Below, one piece after another: positions 42,892-52,700 of a DNA stretch of 64,000 nt (position 1 is its first letter; each line of letters opens with the position of its first letter). The notes under the pieces were generated by a model that ran no database searches, had not been told where the DNA came from, and was given only the letters and a program-made list of their open reading frames with translations. The translations under genes were made by a program, and so were the position numbers. This stretch comes from Paenibacillus oryzae (GTDB lineage: Bacteria; Bacillota; Bacilli; Paenibacillales; Paenibacillaceae): assembly GCF_001675045.1 (NCBI RefSeq), contig NZ_LYPA01000071.1:62001-126000 (forward strand). The letters are read 5' to 3'.

Positions 42892-43422
42892 TTACTTGAG
42901 CGTATAGCTGCCCTTTACAAGTACAGTCAACGGAGCCGTTTCGTCAGGATGTCCCTGAATGCCGCGGCCATCGCGCGGGAACCAGATCAGATGATTTTTA
43001 GGCACATCCTTGCCGCTTTTAATGTCTATGCCCTCTGTCAGATCGGATAAACCGTCTGTTGTGGTACTGTAGGCAACAGCTTTACCCACACGTACCACGA
43101 CCTCAGCTCCCGCGCCTGCCATTAGCGTTTTGCCAAGTGGTATTTCCACAACCTCAAGCTTTACAGCTTCTGTGCTTGTGTTGCTTGATCCCGCGTTGCT
43201 TGTACCTGATCCGTCATTACCCGAGCTTCCATTGCCGATACCATTTGCTGCCAGCTTGGCAATTTGCTCGTCCACGTAGCTTTTGGTCACGACAGGATCA
43301 TTAACCGTGCCTGGCGTCGCCGCAGAATCGGCTTCATATGGCTTTGCCATTACCATTCCCGCCGTGATGCCGGCTGTCACCAAAACAGCCGCGCTTGCGA
43401 TTTTTAATGCTTTTGCTTTCAC
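42892..43422 (-). CDS. Secreted protein of unknown function
   Basis: A 176-residue protein. An N-terminal signal or anchor (residues about 5-26) is followed by VVTKSYVDEQIAKL (a short coiled coil often seen in exported appendage proteins), a Gly/Ser linker (about 64-85), and a beta-rich C-terminus (KLEVVEIPLGKTLMAG, AEVVVRVGKAVAYS, HLIWFPRDGRGI). The start is GTG 43422, nine bases after GGAG. I do not recognise the family; it resembles small exported proteins seen in paenibacilli. It lies between the SASP gene and a large secreted protein. Confidence 0.62.
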   Translation of the reverse strand: MKAKALKIASAAVLVTAGITAGMVMAKPYEADSAATPGTVNDPVVTKSYVDEQIAKLAANGIGNGSSGNDGSGTSNAGSSNTSTEAVKLEVVEIPLGKTLMAGAGAEVVVRVGKAVAYSTTTDGLSDLTEGIDIKSGKDVPKNHLIWFPRDGRGIQGHPDETAPLTVLVKGSYTLK

Positions 43423-43491
43423 TATCCCATTCTCCTTTCAACCCAGTACCATTTTAATAGCATACTAGATTTGTAGGTCTCTGAATAGTTA

Positions 43492-45999
43492 CTAGCGTAC
43501 GATTTGGAATGAGCCATATTTCTTGGAGCCTAAAAGCCGCTTATATCCATCAGTTTCTTCATAAACATTCAACACATAACCGCCATTAACAATGTTGGCC
43601 AGCTGCGTCCCTTTAATAGGTACGATTACACTTTTTTCAATGCCCGTTTCCAGCCCTTCGCCTTCTTTAGGCGTAATTGTGACCGAAGCACCGTAGGCAT
43701 TTTTATTATTGGCAATTTCAAAATACAGCTTGGTTTCTTTCTCAACAACATCAAATATCGATTTTTTCTCAAGTGTATATTTCATTTCCAGCTTCACATT
43801 TTCAACATCAATAAGCATAGTGTTCAGTCGATTTAATGTGAACTCATATGGTTCAAGCTTCAGGTTTGAAATGGTATCTGCTGCAGCTTGTTGTGTTTTA
43901 GGCAGAATAATAGACTTACCTGACACAAATCCATCTGCTTTATCCTCTGGCTTACTATACGCATTAGCTGTCAATGCTTCTCCAATGATAAGCTGTACAT
44001 CGCCTTGGTTAGAGAATGTTTTAGGCACAGGAGCGGTAGCATATACAAGGGCAGTTCCGTCAGCTTTTAACCCTGCTTTAATATTTGTAAGGGTAGCATC
44101 AATGTATTGACCATCGCTTGTTTTGAAATAAGCTTTCAGTGCTGGAAGTGTTGTAAAACGAGCTTCCTTGTTCGTGTATTTAAACTCGCTATACAGCAAG
44201 TTATCATCCTTGCCCTCGAATACAAATGTATTAAGCATTTGCAAAGATGATCTTCTGCCTAAAGCATCTATGTTAAAGACCTCTGTTGCAGAAAGCTCAG
44301 GCAATGGACTAATCTCGTTCAACTTAAATAATCCAATTGTTTGTTTCTTTGTATCACTAATTTTATCAGTCAGGTTAAGACTGATTTCACCGAATTTATA
44401 GGTATAAGGAACTTTAGTGATCAGTACATAACGTGTAGATTCACTCGGCTCCAGCATGCCTGAGCTGTCCAGTTTAATTAAGTTGCTCTTCTCAGCTTCA
44501 ACAGCCTGGCCGTTCAGGCGAAGCAAAGCAGCTATATCTGGTATCGACTGCGATTTTGACCCCGTATTTTTCACCTCAAGGAACGTATTAATCATATCCT
44601 GATTTCCCCATGGCAGTCTTTCTGCTTGAGACACCTTTATTTCATAAGAGCCTTTTTCGCTTTTGTAAATTTTGCTTTGTACACCTTTTGTCTCTTGCAA
44701 TTTTGCCAGTTTCATAGCTGTTTTGACGTATTCCATTGTATTCTTTTCATCTTTTGGCTGTTTAACTAAAAGCACGAGGCCATCGGATAATGCTGCAGGC
44801 AACGATGCTTGCAGTGCAATTTCCTTGTCCAAGCCAGGAGCTAATTGAATATCGGTCGCTGTTTCCATCAATTGCACTGGATAACGAACCCCATCCTTAG
44901 CCATAATCTCAAATTTATAGGCTGGTAAAGCAACCGGTTCTTTTCCGCTATTCATCCATTTTGTAGTCAGCACAACATTGTTTTGCGAGCCGCTGTAATC
45001 GGTATAGATATTTTCAATAGAAGCCTTAATATTGATGCCATTAATATTAATAGAGGCCGCTTTGTTAGGTTCAACAGTGATATTATTTTTATTATTCCAG
45101 CTAATTGTATAAACCGATTTTGGAATTTCCAATTTAGATTCAGCATCAATCACCGTAACCAATAGCTGTGCATCCGTTAAATTAATTGTATTTTTCAAGG
45201 AAGTACGAAGCGTGTATTTCACTTTTTCTCCAGGGGCTACTACGGTTTCCGTGATTTGATCCTTAGCCAACCTTATAACCAATCCGGCTTTGGTTCTTAA
45301 ATAAAATTGATAATCAGGCAATGTATATTCAAATAAACCGGTATTTTCAAGGTTTAACTCAAATTGCGCCTGATTTGTTGTACCCATATTAAAAAACGTC
45401 CCTGCCGTTAAATAAGATTTAATCGTATTATTATCCATACTTTGCACATAATACGAATTGGCAGGTACAGCATTTTGATAAGCTGACGTTACATTAACCT
45501 GTCCGACCGTTCTTGTATAGCCGGGAAGTGAAAAGTCCCATTTTACCACTTTAAAAATCAGATCCGAATAATTCAATTTGGAATCAATTTGAGAATAGAA
45601 AGTAAATTCCCTTGTTGTTTGGGCAGGAACTTGAACCGACTTGCTGCTTCCAGTTGCCGTATACGATTTAACTGGATATTTTGCACCGGATTTAGTCGTT
45701 AACTCCACCCAATAATCCATAAAATCAATTGGTGTATTATCGCCATTATGTACAACAACAGTAAAAAAGGCTTGTTTCTCCTTGCTTCCATATTTAAAAT
45801 AGACATCCTTGATTTGAATCGAGCTTTTCGACGTAATTGAAAATGTTTTGAGCTCTGCTCCTTTAAATGCCTTCATGGCTGCTTGTGTAGCTGCTGGCTT
45901 TGTACTAGAAGCAGCTGATACAACAACCGGATGAACGTTGGATAAAACCAAACTCGATGCAACAAGGATCGAAGCCGTAACAACCGAAACCTTCTTCAT
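43492..45999 (-). CDS. Large secreted beta-rich protein, family unrecognised
   Basis: An 835-residue exported protein (signal peptide about 1-30, ending VVSAA). It shows several similar beta-sandwich-like segments with a common pattern of pro-type TTxxGxxYPV and LAPGxxxE: TTKSGAKYPVKSY, RTKAGLVIRLAKDQ, MAKDGVRYPVQLM and LRLNGQAVEAEK, each followed by a PG or AP turn. There is no SLH domain or sorting signal, so it is either released or held by other means. GGGGACAC precedes ATG 45999. It follows the S-layer-like gene after a strong terminator. Function is unknown. Confidence 0.65.
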   Translation of the reverse strand: MKKVSVVTASILVASSLVLSNVHPVVVSAASSTKPAATQAAMKAFKGAELKTFSITSKSSIQIKDVYFKYGSKEKQAFFTVVVHNGDNTPIDFMDYWVELTTKSGAKYPVKSYTATGSSKSVQVPAQTTREFTFYSQIDSKLNYSDLIFKVVKWDFSLPGYTRTVGQVNVTSAYQNAVPANSYYVQSMDNNTIKSYLTAGTFFNMGTTNQAQFELNLENTGLFEYTLPDYQFYLRTKAGLVIRLAKDQITETVVAPGEKVKYTLRTSLKNTINLTDAQLLVTVIDAESKLEIPKSVYTISWNNKNNITVEPNKAASININGINIKASIENIYTDYSGSQNNVVLTTKWMNSGKEPVALPAYKFEIMAKDGVRYPVQLMETATDIQLAPGLDKEIALQASLPAALSDGLVLLVKQPKDEKNTMEYVKTAMKLAKLQETKGVQSKIYKSEKGSYEIKVSQAERLPWGNQDMINTFLEVKNTGSKSQSIPDIAALLRLNGQAVEAEKSNLIKLDSSGMLEPSESTRYVLITKVPYTYKFGEISLNLTDKISDTKKQTIGLFKLNEISPLPELSATEVFNIDALGRRSSLQMLNTFVFEGKDDNLLYSEFKYTNKEARFTTLPALKAYFKTSDGQYIDATLTNIKAGLKADGTALVYATAPVPKTFSNQGDVQLIIGEALTANAYSKPEDKADGFVSGKSIILPKTQQAAADTISNLKLEPYEFTLNRLNTMLIDVENVKLEMKYTLEKKSIFDVVEKETKLYFEIANNKNAYGASVTITPKEGEGLETGIEKSVIVPIKGTQLANIVNGGYVLNVYEETDGYKRLLGSKKYGSFQIVR

Positions 46000-46087
46000 A
46001 GTTAGTGTCCCCTTTAAAAATATTCGTTATCTATATAAACGTAGAAATAGGGGGAAATGTTTCGTTTTTTTCTCAACATATAGAAAA

Positions 46088-46113
46088 AACCCTCCCGATA
46101 ACACGGGAGGGTT
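46088..46113 (-). terminator. Strong terminator after the S-layer-like gene
   Basis: Perfect AACCCTCCCG / CGGGAGGGTT stem with a 6-base loop and TTTTTT on the minus strand, 13 bases after the stop codon. Confidence 0.95.
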
Positions 46114-46125
46114 TAAACCTAACTA

Positions 46126-48975
46126 TTAGTTAGCGTCAGCAACAACTTTAAGCTTGATTTGTTGGCCGCTCTCTGTAGAAGTAAATGTTACAGTGTAACC
46201 TCTACCAATTGCAAGACCTTGAACAGAAACTTGATCAACAGTTTTACCGTTGTTTGTTACTGTTACGCCATCCAGCTCAGAGATAGATGCAGTGAAGGTA
46301 CCAGCAACCAAAGTAGTAACATCAGCACCAAATTGGTCTTTAGCCTTAAGTGTTGCAAATACGTTTGCTACAGTTACAGCGTTAGCACCAGTAGCAGCGC
46401 CTTTAACAACCAGATCAGAAGATTTCAGACCGTTAGCATCCTTGGATTCCAGTTTAGTTGGAACTGGAGTTTCGTTCACGATGGTTACTTCTTTGCTAAT
46501 AGGAGCATTAGTTTCCAGAATGTGAACGATATAAGTTGCTTTTGCAGTTTTTGTTTTATCAGTAGAACCGTTGAAAACATCACCTGCATATACTTTGTTT
46601 GAAGCTTCGTCGTATTTCAGGTCGCCTACAGCTGTAACAGTGTATGCGGATTGAGGCAGTGTAACTTCAGTGCCGTTCGACAATTTACCTGTTACCTTCA
46701 CTTCAGCACCGCGAGAAACATCGGATGCGTGAACTTTAGTGATGTCAGCCACTTGGTAAGAGTCGGATACGATTGCTTTGTTGTCAATTACAGTAATTGC
46801 AAAAGTGTTGTGGGTTGCAACTTCAGTGCCATCAAGTTTTTTCAATGTCAACTTAACAGTTGCAGTTCCTTTTTCAACAGCTTTCAGAACAACTTTTTTG
46901 TTAGCATTTGTAAGATCGATTTTATCTGCAGTTGTATTGCCATTAACTACAACGAGTGGATCTTTGTTGTATTGACCTTCGTAAACAGAAATGGTTACGG
47001 AGTGTGTAGTAAGCAAATCTTCGAGCTTCATGTTGCGATCAAATTGATCTTTAACAACAATGTGTTTAGGCTCGATTTCAATTGTGCTGCCAACCAATAC
47101 AGCTGTTTTAACATCTTTCAAACCAGCAAGAGCACGTGGGTCGTCTTTTGCAACAACTTTTACTGGAAGCTGCGAATTGCTAGCAGTATTAACAACGTTA
47201 GCTGTCAGGTAAGCATCGCCAGTAGCACTGCCTACTGTCCATTCCAGAACAGCTTTTTTATTAGTGTAATCTTGTACAACTTTGAACTCACCGTTATTTG
47301 TGGAAAGGCTAAGCATACCATTCACATCAGCGAACTTTTCGAGTTTAGCACCATTTTGGTCGTAAGCTTCGAAAGGAACTTTGATAACTGCATTAGGAAC
47401 AACTGTTTCAGTTGGTTGAGTCAAAGAAATAGTGTTCAATGTTGGAGCTTTTTTAACAACAACATCAAGTGTATCTGATTTTTGACCCATCAGTGATGTG
47501 ATTGTAATTTTGTTTGTGCCTTCAAATACAAAACCTGGAGTTTTTGTTGGGCTAGTCAAGCGGATACCCAGTTTATCTCTGTTAGGACCTACGTTAGCTC
47601 TAACGTCGTCTTTATTGATTGCAAACAGGTTTTGGTTCGAAACGAAAGTGAACACACCATTTTTGAATTGCTCAGCAGTTACGTTGCTGCCATATTGGTC
47701 TTTAGCGTCAACAAGAACGTAGTAGTCTTCAAAAGTAGAAGAAGTTGTGATTTCTTTGTTGTCAGGGTGATACACGGAAAGGATATCCACTGTATCAACT
47801 ACAGCTTGCAGACCAATTGTGAAAGTTTTAGGAGTTGTAATAGCATAAGTACCCATGTTAAGAATGCCGTTTACAAATACTGTTTCACCAATTTGGAAAG
47901 TAGTGTTGTTGCTGCTAGTGATTTTCAAAACGCCGTTTGTAGCGTTAGCTGTTGCATTTGCTTTACCAACTTGGAATTGCAGGCTGCCACCGGAAGTTTT
48001 TGTAACGTCCTCATCGTATTGGTTTACGATTTTGTAGCCAACACTTACATTTTCGTAGTCAGCAGCGTTAGGGTTGCTACCAGTAGTTTTTGTTCCAAGA
48101 GCCAGCTTGTCGCTAGTGAACACGATTTCCGTGATTTTTTCAGCTGCAGCTGTGAAGTCGGAAACAAGTTCTGTGTCGCCAAGGCCAGATACAGTTACGG
48201 AAGAAGCACCATCAAGCAGTTTAGTGGAGAATTCCAGTACTGCGGATTTTTTATCTTCCGAGAAAGTAGTTTTAGCTACTTCACGAGTGGATCCAGCGTT
48301 TTTAACTACAAACTTAGCTTTTTCAGTATCAACAGCTTTGTTGAACTTAACAGTTACCAATTTAGCACCAGTTTGAGTAGCGGAAACAGCAGCGCCCTCG
48401 ATCAGACCCAGAGCTTCGCCCAGAGTTTTGCCAGTGCCAGGAACTTCAGTGTTCAGAGCTGTTACGATTGTGGAGTAAGTAGCGCCACGTGTAGGAACAG
48501 CAGAGAAGTCAGTACCTTCAGCAGCCAGTTTCATTTCAACTGCTTTAGCTGGAACTTCGTCATAAGCTACTTCTACTTTGAAAGCGCGCAGTACAAGTGC
48601 GTAGAACTCTTGGGTTTTCAGCTCGTCGCCGTAGCCGAATTTGCCATTGCCTTTACCTTGTACCAGACCTTCTTCAACTGCCCAAGAGATGTAACCGTCA
48701 TAGTTTTTGTCAGTTACGTCTTTGAACTCGTGGGATTTAGCAGTTGCTTTAGCAGCTGCTTCTACGCCCAGCAAGCGGGACAGCAGAACTACGATGTCTT
48801 GACGCTTCCAAGTTTGATCTTCTTTCAGATCAGTACCATTACCTTTGATAACGCCCAGTTGATTCAAATATTGACCAGCAGATTGGCCTTCTTCAGGACC
48901 AGCTGCGGATACGACAGTTGCGAACATGGAGAATACCATGGCAATCGCAACCAGCAAGGATAAACTTTTCTTCAT
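46126..48975 (-). CDS. S-layer-like protein with N-terminal SLH domains
   Basis: About 949 residues from ATG 48975; an in-frame ATG at 49053 also has a fine ribosome site (AAAGGGGGTGA), so two products may exist. MKKSLSLLVAIAMVFSMFATVVSAA in blocks is the signal peptide (MKKSLSLLVAIAMVF; ATVVSAA). SLH modules follow: SAGQYLNQLGVIKGNG, FKDVTDKNYDGYISWAVEEG and LKTQEFYALVLRAFK. The remainder is a beta-rich, Thr/Val/Lys-rich array typical of S-layer self-assembly domains, with KDQFGADVTTLVAGTF near the end. It probably forms the surface lattice and binds pyruvylated wall polymer. Long leader and strong promoter (49195-49223) fit high expression. Confidence 0.88.
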   Translation of the reverse strand: MKKSLSLLVAIAMVFSMFATVVSAAGPEEGQSAGQYLNQLGVIKGNGTDLKEDQTWKRQDIVVLLSRLLGVEAAAKATAKSHEFKDVTDKNYDGYISWAVEEGLVQGKGNGKFGYGDELKTQEFYALVLRAFKVEVAYDEVPAKAVEMKLAAEGTDFSAVPTRGATYSTIVTALNTEVPGTGKTLGEALGLIEGAAVSATQTGAKLVTVKFNKAVDTEKAKFVVKNAGSTREVAKTTFSEDKKSAVLEFSTKLLDGASSVTVSGLGDTELVSDFTAAAEKITEIVFTSDKLALGTKTTGSNPNAADYENVSVGYKIVNQYDEDVTKTSGGSLQFQVGKANATANATNGVLKITSSNNTTFQIGETVFVNGILNMGTYAITTPKTFTIGLQAVVDTVDILSVYHPDNKEITTSSTFEDYYVLVDAKDQYGSNVTAEQFKNGVFTFVSNQNLFAINKDDVRANVGPNRDKLGIRLTSPTKTPGFVFEGTNKITITSLMGQKSDTLDVVVKKAPTLNTISLTQPTETVVPNAVIKVPFEAYDQNGAKLEKFADVNGMLSLSTNNGEFKVVQDYTNKKAVLEWTVGSATGDAYLTANVVNTASNSQLPVKVVAKDDPRALAGLKDVKTAVLVGSTIEIEPKHIVVKDQFDRNMKLEDLLTTHSVTISVYEGQYNKDPLVVVNGNTTADKIDLTNANKKVVLKAVEKGTATVKLTLKKLDGTEVATHNTFAITVIDNKAIVSDSYQVADITKVHASDVSRGAEVKVTGKLSNGTEVTLPQSAYTVTAVGDLKYDEASNKVYAGDVFNGSTDKTKTAKATYIVHILETNAPISKEVTIVNETPVPTKLESKDANGLKSSDLVVKGAATGANAVTVANVFATLKAKDQFGADVTTLVAGTFTASISELDGVTVTNNGKTVDQVSVQGLAIGRGYTVTFTSTESGQQIKLKVVADAN

Positions 48976-49111
48976 AACCTTTTTTTCTCCTCCTCTAAAT
49001 TGCTTCGGTTGTTGAGAGTTTTGTTTACTTAATGTATTGCTCGTTTCCCTCATAGCCGATTCACCCCCTTTCCAGAGTTGAGCATAAATTGGTATAAATG
49101 ATGTCTACGTA

Positions 49112-49158
49112 CATGGTAACCCTTGTACAAGTCATGCCGTAGAAACTTGTAAACCATG
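49112..49158 (-). promoter_or_regulatory. Stem-loop in the S-layer gene leader
   Basis: TACAAGT pairs with ACTTGTA and the outer CATGGT with ACCATG, giving a two-part hairpin near the 5' end of the predicted mRNA. Such 5' structures can prolong message life; this is inference. Confidence 0.5.
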
Positions 49159-49194
49159 AAAGAATAGATGCTAGACTATCCGCATCACTATAAC

Positions 49195-49223
49195 ATTATA
49201 CAATGGGCTTATGGAACCGTAAA
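49195..49223 (-). promoter_or_regulatory. Sigma-A promoter of the S-layer-like gene
   Basis: On the minus strand TTTACG (49218-49223), 17 bases, then a perfect TATAAT (49195-49200) followed by G. It predicts a leader of about 135 bases to the first and about 213 to the second start codon. Confidence 0.65.
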
Positions 49224-49703
49224 GAGGAACTTGTGAATTCATTCCAATTGATTTTCCATAAAATCCATTAATTCATCACAAAAGGGCATTTGAAACAATC
49301 ACATGTATTTAAACGCCGGTTTCGCCAAAAAGTTGCGATATTCTCAAAAAAGTTTTCTGAGACTTTTTTCATATTGCAAAACCGTCCTTTTCAGCATGAA
49401 ACCGTATGATACTCCCTTTTGTCAAAGCCGCAGTCTGAACCACTAACTTTCATCTCGGACTATGCCAGTATAGCCTGTTTCTAGGCCAGTCGTCGATGCT
49501 TAACTTTTTCCATGGATATGTTTTCACCTTTAAGCCGACAACAATCTCTTACCCACATAAAACGGTATTTGAATCACCGTATCCAAAATCCAGTTTAAGT
49601 TTAATTCCTGAATTGCTTAAAAGTTCCCTTTAACATGATTAAGCCAAGGGAGCTGCTCCATTACGGAACGCTCCCCTGTCTTAGCGCCTATTCGGCGTTA
49701 GCA

Positions 49704-52700
49704 TCAATTATAGATTTTCGGAAGCTTTTTCATATCGTTCATGACGCGAGCCATGATGATTGCAGCGTCGCTTCTCAGAAGACGTGCTTTAGGCTCAAAA
49801 ACAAAACCTTCCTTCGGATCGTTCGGATTAACGGCTTTGCCCTGAATGAACCCTTTTTTCTGGATGGCCAGAACAGGCGGAACGGAGTAGAAGTCAAAGC
49901 TTCCGGAATCCTTAAACGCCTTGTCCAACTGCGTCTTTGCTTTAGTAGAGTCTGTCTCAAGCTTCAACTGCAGCGCTCTTGCCAAAATTGTAGCAGCCTC
50001 CTGACGATTCAACTCAACATCTTCATCAAAGAAGCCTGGGCGTTTGCCGTTGACGATACCTGCTCTTGCTGCCGTTTCAATATAGCGATAGTCATACAAC
50101 GCCGTGGCATTATTGGCATTCGTCATCGTCTCCGGGTAATAGGAGAAATGCAGATCGCCTGAATAGTTCAGATCCAGTTCCAGCGCTCGTACAATCATGC
50201 GTGTAAATTCGCCACGTGTAACATAGCGATCGCCACCAAATAAGCCCGTTGGATCAATTGCATTCATTACGCCCTTGGAGAAAATGGCCTCCATTGCTTC
50301 ACGTGCATACGGATGGTCCGTAATGTCATTAAAGCCGCGAGTCAATTTACCAGCCACATAATAGCCAAATTTGGTGAATGGAACTGTAACTGTGCGTTTC
50401 TTCTCGTCAACAACGCCTCCGATATTTTCCCAAGTGCTGTTGAAGGGGTCAAATCGGAATACGGTAATCGTAGTACCAGCACTTTGAACAATATTACTAT
50501 CGTAGGTTAACGTCAGACTACCCGCTGTACTTGGCTTTAATTCCAGACCGAATTCATTCCAGCGGCTTGTAAACGACTTGATATACTTGCCGTCATAATT
50601 ATCAAACGGGAATGGATCGACCCCAGTCGTAATAGGGTCATAGGATGCTGTCGATGGATCGTCAGCCAAACCACCATCAATCCAAAACAGTGGGCTTGCC
50701 TTAATAAACTGGCGAGCTTGATCCTGGAAGCGATAACCAATATGAAGGTTGCCCTCAGCCTGGCTATTAGCTGAATAGTTGGCTGGCTGGCCCTCATACA
50801 TATGTCTGTCCACAATACCGTCATTCGGGTTTGCTATAGCAAAAAGAAGCTCGTTCCCATTGTAAACCTGCGTGGCATGATTGACGGAATCGTTATAGCC
50901 CGGCCGTATAAGTTGTGTTCCCTTGGCAAAGGTTAACGTCAAGGCATTGTTGAACATTTTGTGGCTAGAAGCCATCGTTGCCAACATTTGTGCCCCAGGT
51001 ATATTGGTTGGAACATATTTGACCGTCATATCCTGTTTGATCGTATCATCGCCTCGTGTAATGGTAAACGATATTTTGGTATCCCGATTTGCCCGCAAGT
51101 CCTTTACAACGGCCCGGAATGCCTCAATAGCTGTTCCATTTACGTCTGCGCTGCCATTGTATTCCCGGAACGTGATTTTTTCAGCTTTATCCTTGCCTAC
51201 AGTAATAGAATCTGCACCCGGCGAGCTGATAATAACTTCAACAAAGTTTTTATTCGTAACACGCTCTTCAGAGACAGGCGCGTGAATAGTGTATGGAATC
51301 GAAATGGGCCTGACCTCAAGTCGATACGTAGCGCGAGGGCCGTTTTCGCCAGCGTTAAATACCGTAATCACATAAACCATCGTGCTGCCGTCTGCCGGCA
51401 TTTCCTGTCCTTCAATTCTGAACATAAAGCTTTCTTTTGCGTAGTCGTAATAGAACGTTACATTGGCGTCTGGTGTGACTGCAGAGGTTGTACCATAGAC
51501 TAAATGTTCTCCAGTAGAACTGCTGCTATTGGTAACAATACTTCTATCCGGATTAACAACCTTCATTTGCTTGCTTAAGTCCCAATTAACACTAGTTGAC
51601 CAATCTGCATTGGAAATCGTAACTTTGTAATCCGGTTTATTGGATATGTTGCCATAAGTGGTGTTCAATTGACTCAACGAGTTGCCAAGATCGATAAAAT
51701 CAAATGTGCCGAACACGTCGAAACGAGCTTCTTTTGTAGTATAGACCCCATTCTGTCCACTGAAGTTGGGATCCGTAGAAACTGGCGGCCATGCTGCCGT
51801 CGTATAAGGATAGACTCCATCTGTATTAGCGGCAGGCACCATTGGCAGATTTGTAGGTATGATATTAAATCTCATCGTGCTTTCGTAGTTGTTGTTTGCC
51901 GAAAGAAACACAAATTTAATGGTGTTTTCACCAGCTTTATTCAAGATATTGATTAGTGCATCTATCTTGTCAGTGTCATTACTTGCAATTGCTTCTGGAA
52001 TAAACTTGGTAATAGTGGCTGTTCCGTCTTGAACAAGCGGCACTTCCACATTGTTAATATACATAAATACGGATTGTTTCTTTGTTCCAACAGATTTATA
52101 TTCAATATCATCGGTATTGGTGATATTAAAAAGCTGTCCTCTAAAATTACTTAATTGAGCAAGCAATGCAGTTGTTGAGCCGGAAGCGGAATCATGCCGG
52201 ACATCACCGCCATTAACGATGGAGTCATATTTTACATACGGTCCGTACAGCAATCTTGCGATAACGGTCACTGCAGCTGTACTAGCATTTGTGCTGGCAG
52301 CAAGCTTGAATAACAACGTATTGGTGCCTGATCTAGGCAGCTTCTGGATTTCAAAAAATACGCGTTTAAGCATAATTGTTTCGCCATTTACCTGCTGTGT
52401 TACTATTTGGCTCAAGGCTTCTGTACTTTCTCCCGTAGCGCTCTTCATGACCATTTTATAAGTCAAGCCCGTAGCCGGGCCGCCTAAACCAACTGTAACT
52501 AAATCTGCCAGGTTGGCGTTTAATTTATCGTAGTTAGCCACTAGCACTTCAACACCCATAGGAACAGAATAAACATCCACTCCAGAAGCTGGAATGTCCG
52601 TTCCCTGAAGATTGAGAATTCGTGTATCGTTAATTGATTGCGAACGATTGGCCGTACTAATAGCAGACGTCATAGATCCGTCAAAACCGGTCAAATAATT

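Larger units (their letters stand above)
48976..49703. other. Long leader and upstream region of the S-layer-like gene
   Basis: 728 bases without a separate gene. On the minus strand it contains the promoter at 49195-49223, a leader stem-loop at 49112-49158, a first start codon (49053) with AAAGGGGGTGA, and the second start at 48975. The remaining 49230-49700 stretch is AT-rich; I see no gene in it. A possible terminator for the upstream SLH gene (GGGAGC/GCTCCC arms, about 49648-49676) has a poor T tract. Confidence 0.6.

Noticed and set aside
47632-48963. 443-codon plus-strand frame opposite the S-layer-like gene
   Set aside because: Cys/Ser/Phe-rich translation typical of an antisense shadow; the minus-strand gene has SLH domains, signal peptide and terminator.
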